Below, piece by piece: positions 61,851 to 64,000 of a stretch of 64,000 nt of DNA. Where the stretch lies: positions 2,013,931 to 2,077,930 of the forward strand of contig NZ_LT860099.1 in assembly GCF_900184995.1 (NCBI RefSeq), written 5' to 3'. The DNA comes from Konateibacter massiliensis (GTDB lineage: Bacteria; Bacillota; Clostridia; Lachnospirales; Lachnospiraceae). The notes below the pieces were generated by a model. That model made no database searches. It saw only the letters and a program-made list of their open reading frames with translations, and was not told the origin of the DNA. A program made the position numbers and the translations under genes. Position 1 is the first letter of the stretch, and each line of letters begins with the position of its first letter.

Positions 61851-62660
61851 TCAGCCCCCCAATATCGTAAGACGTTTTATCGCATGCTGCCACAAGAGGC
61901 TTCCAAGCAGATAAAAAATAACAATCCACACCAGTTGTATCGCCAGACTGCGATACATTTCTCCGCCTGTTATCTTCCCCAAATAAATCATAATCGGCGT
62001 GTAGCTCATGGATGCAAATGGTAAGAGCCGAAACACATCGGCAACTGCTTCTGGGAAAAAGGTCAGAGGAATCAAGGCTCCTGAAAAGAACCGTATAATC
62101 ACATCGCTTGCCATATTAAGCCCGAAAAAGTACGTTGTATAAAATGCCAGTATGGAAAAACAAAATTCAAAGGTAAACATGTTTAAAAAGCTGAGCAGCA
62201 CGCTGACAAAATACAGCAAAAACCGTTCAAAGCCAGGCCATATCACCCAGCCGTCCAAAATAAATATAATCATAAACGGCAGCAAGGTCATAAGCCCTGA
62301 TGATATCATGCTTCCGATGGAAATTGCAAGAATTCTTCCCCGATAGCTAATCGGTTTTAACAGATTCATCGCAATGCTGCCGTCCGCAACCTCCCTGGAA
62401 ATCAGCATGGTAGGAACCGAAAAAACAATGCCGCTTGTGAAAAATCCTACAAGTACATAGCTCGTCATTTCCTCAAAGCTAAAGCCTCCAAGCGTCGGGC
62501 TTGCACTGGACTGATAGATAGCTCTCCACAAAAAATAAGTCACCATCATCATAAAAAATTCACTCAAAAGGTAGATAAAAAAAGCCATCCGATAACTCAT
62601 AAAGCTTTTCATCTCACTCACCGCAAACGGGACATAACTTCTGATATTCAGCTTGAACAT
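61851..62660 (-). CDS. ABC-2 type transporter permease, first subunit
   Basis: Membrane protein of 269 residues with about six hydrophobic segments. FAVSEMKSFMSYRMAFFIYLLSEFFMMMVTYFLWRAIYQSS and REVADGSIAMNLLKPISYRGRILAISIG match the same ABC2_membrane_6 family as its partner. Two near-equal permeases suggest a heterodimeric channel. The ribosome site GGGGG is inside the end of the ATPase gene, 8 bp before ATG 62660; the frame's earlier ATG at 62675 overlaps that site. Confidence 0.85.
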   Translation of the reverse strand: MFKLNIRSYVPFAVSEMKSFMSYRMAFFIYLLSEFFMMMVTYFLWRAIYQSSASPTLGGFSFEEMTSYVLVGFFTSGIVFSVPTMLISREVADGSIAMNLLKPISYRGRILAISIGSMISSGLMTLLPFMIIFILDGWVIWPGFERFLLYFVSVLLSFLNMFTFEFCFSILAFYTTYFFGLNMASDVIIRFFSGALIPLTFFPEAVADVFRLLPFASMSYTPIMIYLGKITGGEMYRSLAIQLVWIVIFYLLGSLLWQHAIKRLTILGG

Positions 62661-62661
62661 T

Positions 62662-63666
62662 TCAGTTACCCCCATTCATATAAATCTTCTTGACAATGCT
62701 TGTGATATCAGTCTCTTTAATTCTCATATCTGAGACCTCACAAAGGTTCATAACATAACCCGCCAGCTTTGATACACTGATTTTATCCTTCACAAAAGAG
62801 ATGTTCAGCGTATTGTCAGAGACTTCCGCCGACAGGCTCTCTTTTCCAAGGGAGAATGCCTCGTTTAAATCTATTTCTTTTATTTTCTCAGACTCCGCCA
62901 AATCAAGCTCCAAGGTCGTCTTCGCACCATAATTCACCTTCAGGTTCTCCAGTGAGCCGTCGTATATTTTTCTACCCTCATCAATGATAATGATATGCTT
63001 GCACAATTCCTCAATATCAACCAAATCATGGGTTGTCAAAATAACCGTCGTCTTGAAATTCCGGTTCATCTCCTTGATGGCATCGCGAATTTTATCCTTT
63101 ACCACCACGTCTAGTCCGATGGTCGGCTCGTCCAAATAGAGTACGCGCGGATTATGTATCAATGCCGCACCTAAATCCGCTCTCATACGCTGTCCGAGAG
63201 ACAGGGTCCGCACCGCATTGTTTTCAAACTCATGAATTCCCAATACGTCATTTAGAAATTCCATTCGCTTCTTAAAGTCCTCCTCCGTCACCTGATAAAT
63301 CTCCTTTAAGACGGTGAATGTTTCAGTCAGCGGGAGGTCCCACCATAGCTGCGTACGCTGTCCGAACACAACGCCAACCTGCTTTGCATTTTGCGTGCGG
63401 TTTTTGTATGGCTCAATTCCGTTTACGATACATTTTCCGGCGGTCGGCACAAGAATTCCCGTCATCATTTTAATCGTCGTCGACTTACCTGCACCATTGC
63501 TCCCGATATAGCCTACCATCTCGCCCTCCTCGATGGAAAAGGATACATCGGAAACTGCCTTTTTGATTACTGTTTCATTGGAAAATAAAGATTTGACTGT
63601 CCCCTTAAATCCGGGATATTTCTTTGCTGTTTTAAACTCTTTTGATAAATTACTAACCTCTATCAT
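62662..63666 (-). CDS. ABC-2 type transporter ATP-binding protein
   Basis: ATPase of 334 residues. Walker A is GSNGAGKSTTIKMM near residue 58, the Q-loop region GVVFGQRTQLWWDLPL, the signature LSLGQRMRADLGAALIHNP (LSLGQ replacing LSGGQ), Walker B VLYLDEPTIGLD, and the H-loop TTHDLVDIEEL. The QRTQLWWDLPL block is characteristic of the NatA-like subgroup paired with DUF990 permeases. A C-terminal domain of about 80 residues follows. GGAGG is 8 bp before the ATG. First gene of the three-gene exporter operon. Confidence 0.9.
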   Translation of the reverse strand: MIEVSNLSKEFKTAKKYPGFKGTVKSLFSNETVIKKAVSDVSFSIEEGEMVGYIGSNGAGKSTTIKMMTGILVPTAGKCIVNGIEPYKNRTQNAKQVGVVFGQRTQLWWDLPLTETFTVLKEIYQVTEEDFKKRMEFLNDVLGIHEFENNAVRTLSLGQRMRADLGAALIHNPRVLYLDEPTIGLDVVVKDKIRDAIKEMNRNFKTTVILTTHDLVDIEELCKHIIIIDEGRKIYDGSLENLKVNYGAKTTLELDLAESEKIKEIDLNEAFSLGKESLSAEVSDNTLNISFVKDKISVSKLAGYVMNLCEVSDMRIKETDITSIVKKIYMNGGN

Positions 63667-63681
63667 GCTGTCTTCCTCCCG

Positions 63682-63699
63682 AACGAACCTTTGTTCGTT
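63682..63699. promoter_or_regulatory. palindromic operator of the ABC-2 exporter operon
   Basis: AACGAAC-cttt-GTTCGTT is a perfect palindrome between the predicted start of transcription and the ribosome site. The form suits a TetR-type repressor. No regulator gene is seen in the window; it may lie beyond the right edge. Confidence 0.6.
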
Positions 63700-63710
63700 T
63701 TATTGTAATC

Positions 63711-63739
63711 ATCTTAATATATCGGTACTTATTTGTCAA
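63711..63739 (-). promoter_or_regulatory. promoter of the ABC-2 exporter operon
   Basis: Minus-strand TTGACA (63739-63734), 17-bp spacer, TAAGAT (63716-63711). Apart from this, the operator and the partial frame at 63887, I see nothing in the 334-bp end region. Confidence 0.55.
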
Positions 63740-63886
63740 ATAGTTTAGATTAATCTTTAGAATTATTTTTACAACCTGTGTTTGCTCCCTGATTTTTATC
63801 ATTTTTCCCCTCATACAGGCATACACTGTTACTATATTAATCAAGCAATAGCAGGTATCAGTTTGAATAAAATAAAAAAAGGACTT

Positions 63887-64000
63887 ATGGCCGAGCTTCT
63901 ATTTTTGTTATTGCTCGTCGCTATTTTATCATGTAAAAATAATATCACTACCATTCTGACATCCCAATCGGAGGTCACCTCTGAAAACAATCCTTTCCAA
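63887..64000 (+). CDS. possible start of a small lipoprotein gene (cut by window edge)
   Basis: An open frame of 38 codons runs off the right edge: MAELLFLLLLVAILSC and then a polar stretch (KNNITTILTSQSEVTSENNPFQ). The hydrophobic start ending in ILSC resembles a lipobox, but there is no basic residue before the hydrophobic run. AAAGGA lies only 3 bp before the ATG. It could be a real gene or chance. Confidence 0.3.
   Translation, partial: MAELLFLLLLVAILSCKNNITTILTSQSEVTSENNPFQ

Noticed and set aside
1-64000. tRNA, rRNA, prophage or CRISPR loci
   Set aside because: No cloverleaf with a GTTCRANYC-type arm, no rRNA signatures, no phage structural genes and no regularly spaced repeats were seen by eye; a tRNAscan or CRISPR finder run would settle this.

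Overview
The window looks like a chromosomal segment of a low-GC, endospore-forming anaerobe of the Clostridia, most likely Lachnospiraceae (inferred from gene content, not searched). It carries spoIIR, a SPOCS/LysM spore-coat-type protein, a YaaH-type LysM-GH18 protein, strong AGGAGG ribosome sites, frequent TTG/GTG starts and a T-box leader. No prophage, transposase gene, CRISPR array or tRNA/rRNA gene was seen.

Layout. (1) 1-13.5 kb: housekeeping cluster on the minus strand (DUF1934 protein, murI, spoIIR, GntR regulator, ispE), a DUF985 cupin, a TetR-MFS-FtsX permease-ABC ATPase export module with a clear promoter and operator, a LysR/NmrA-like reductase pair, and a SPOCS/LysM protein. (2) 13.5-50 kb: a large pectin and rhamnogalacturonan utilisation region. 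It holds two paralogous sugar-binding lipoproteins, two LplB/LplC-type permeases, GH28, GH105, a CE12-type acetylesterase, GH95, a secreted PL9 pectate lyase with Ig-like domains, GH2, the hexuronate genes uxaC, uxaB, uxaA, kdgK and kdgA, and six sugar-type regulators (four AraC, one IclR, one LacI). (3) 50-64 kb: plsC, an alpha/beta hydrolase - membrane-anchored MurF-like ligase - Ddl operon, a diguanylate cyclase, a YaaH-like protein, a T-box controlled ilvB-ilvN operon, an AlkD-like protein and an ABC-2 exporter.

How the genes may work together. The PL9 lyase is the only degradative enzyme with an export signal. Its products would be bound by the lipoproteins, imported by the ABC permeases and trimmed inside the cell by GH28, GH105, the acetylesterase, GH95 and GH2, which all lack signal peptides. 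Galacturonate then flows through UxaC, UxaB, UxaA, KdgK and KdgA to pyruvate and glyceraldehyde-3-phosphate. A LacI-type operator (TGTAAGYGYTTACA-like) occurs at the uxaB promoter, at the lacI promoter and, in a looser form, on the -35 of the pectate lyase promoter. A 19-bp-spaced direct repeat sits just upstream of the -35 of the permease operon, next to a membrane-sensor AraC regulator.

Unexplained structure: a dispersed intergenic repeat built on GTAACAGTTCAGCCATG (four loci), two strongly folded intergenic elements (before GH105 and before uxaC), and a hairpin plus GCGCYCGAGCRGGTTGCRTA motif at two sites. Protein oddities are SLH repeats on an acetylesterase without a signal peptide, a KDPG aldolase with a VOC-like tail, and a five-cysteine insertion in IlvB.
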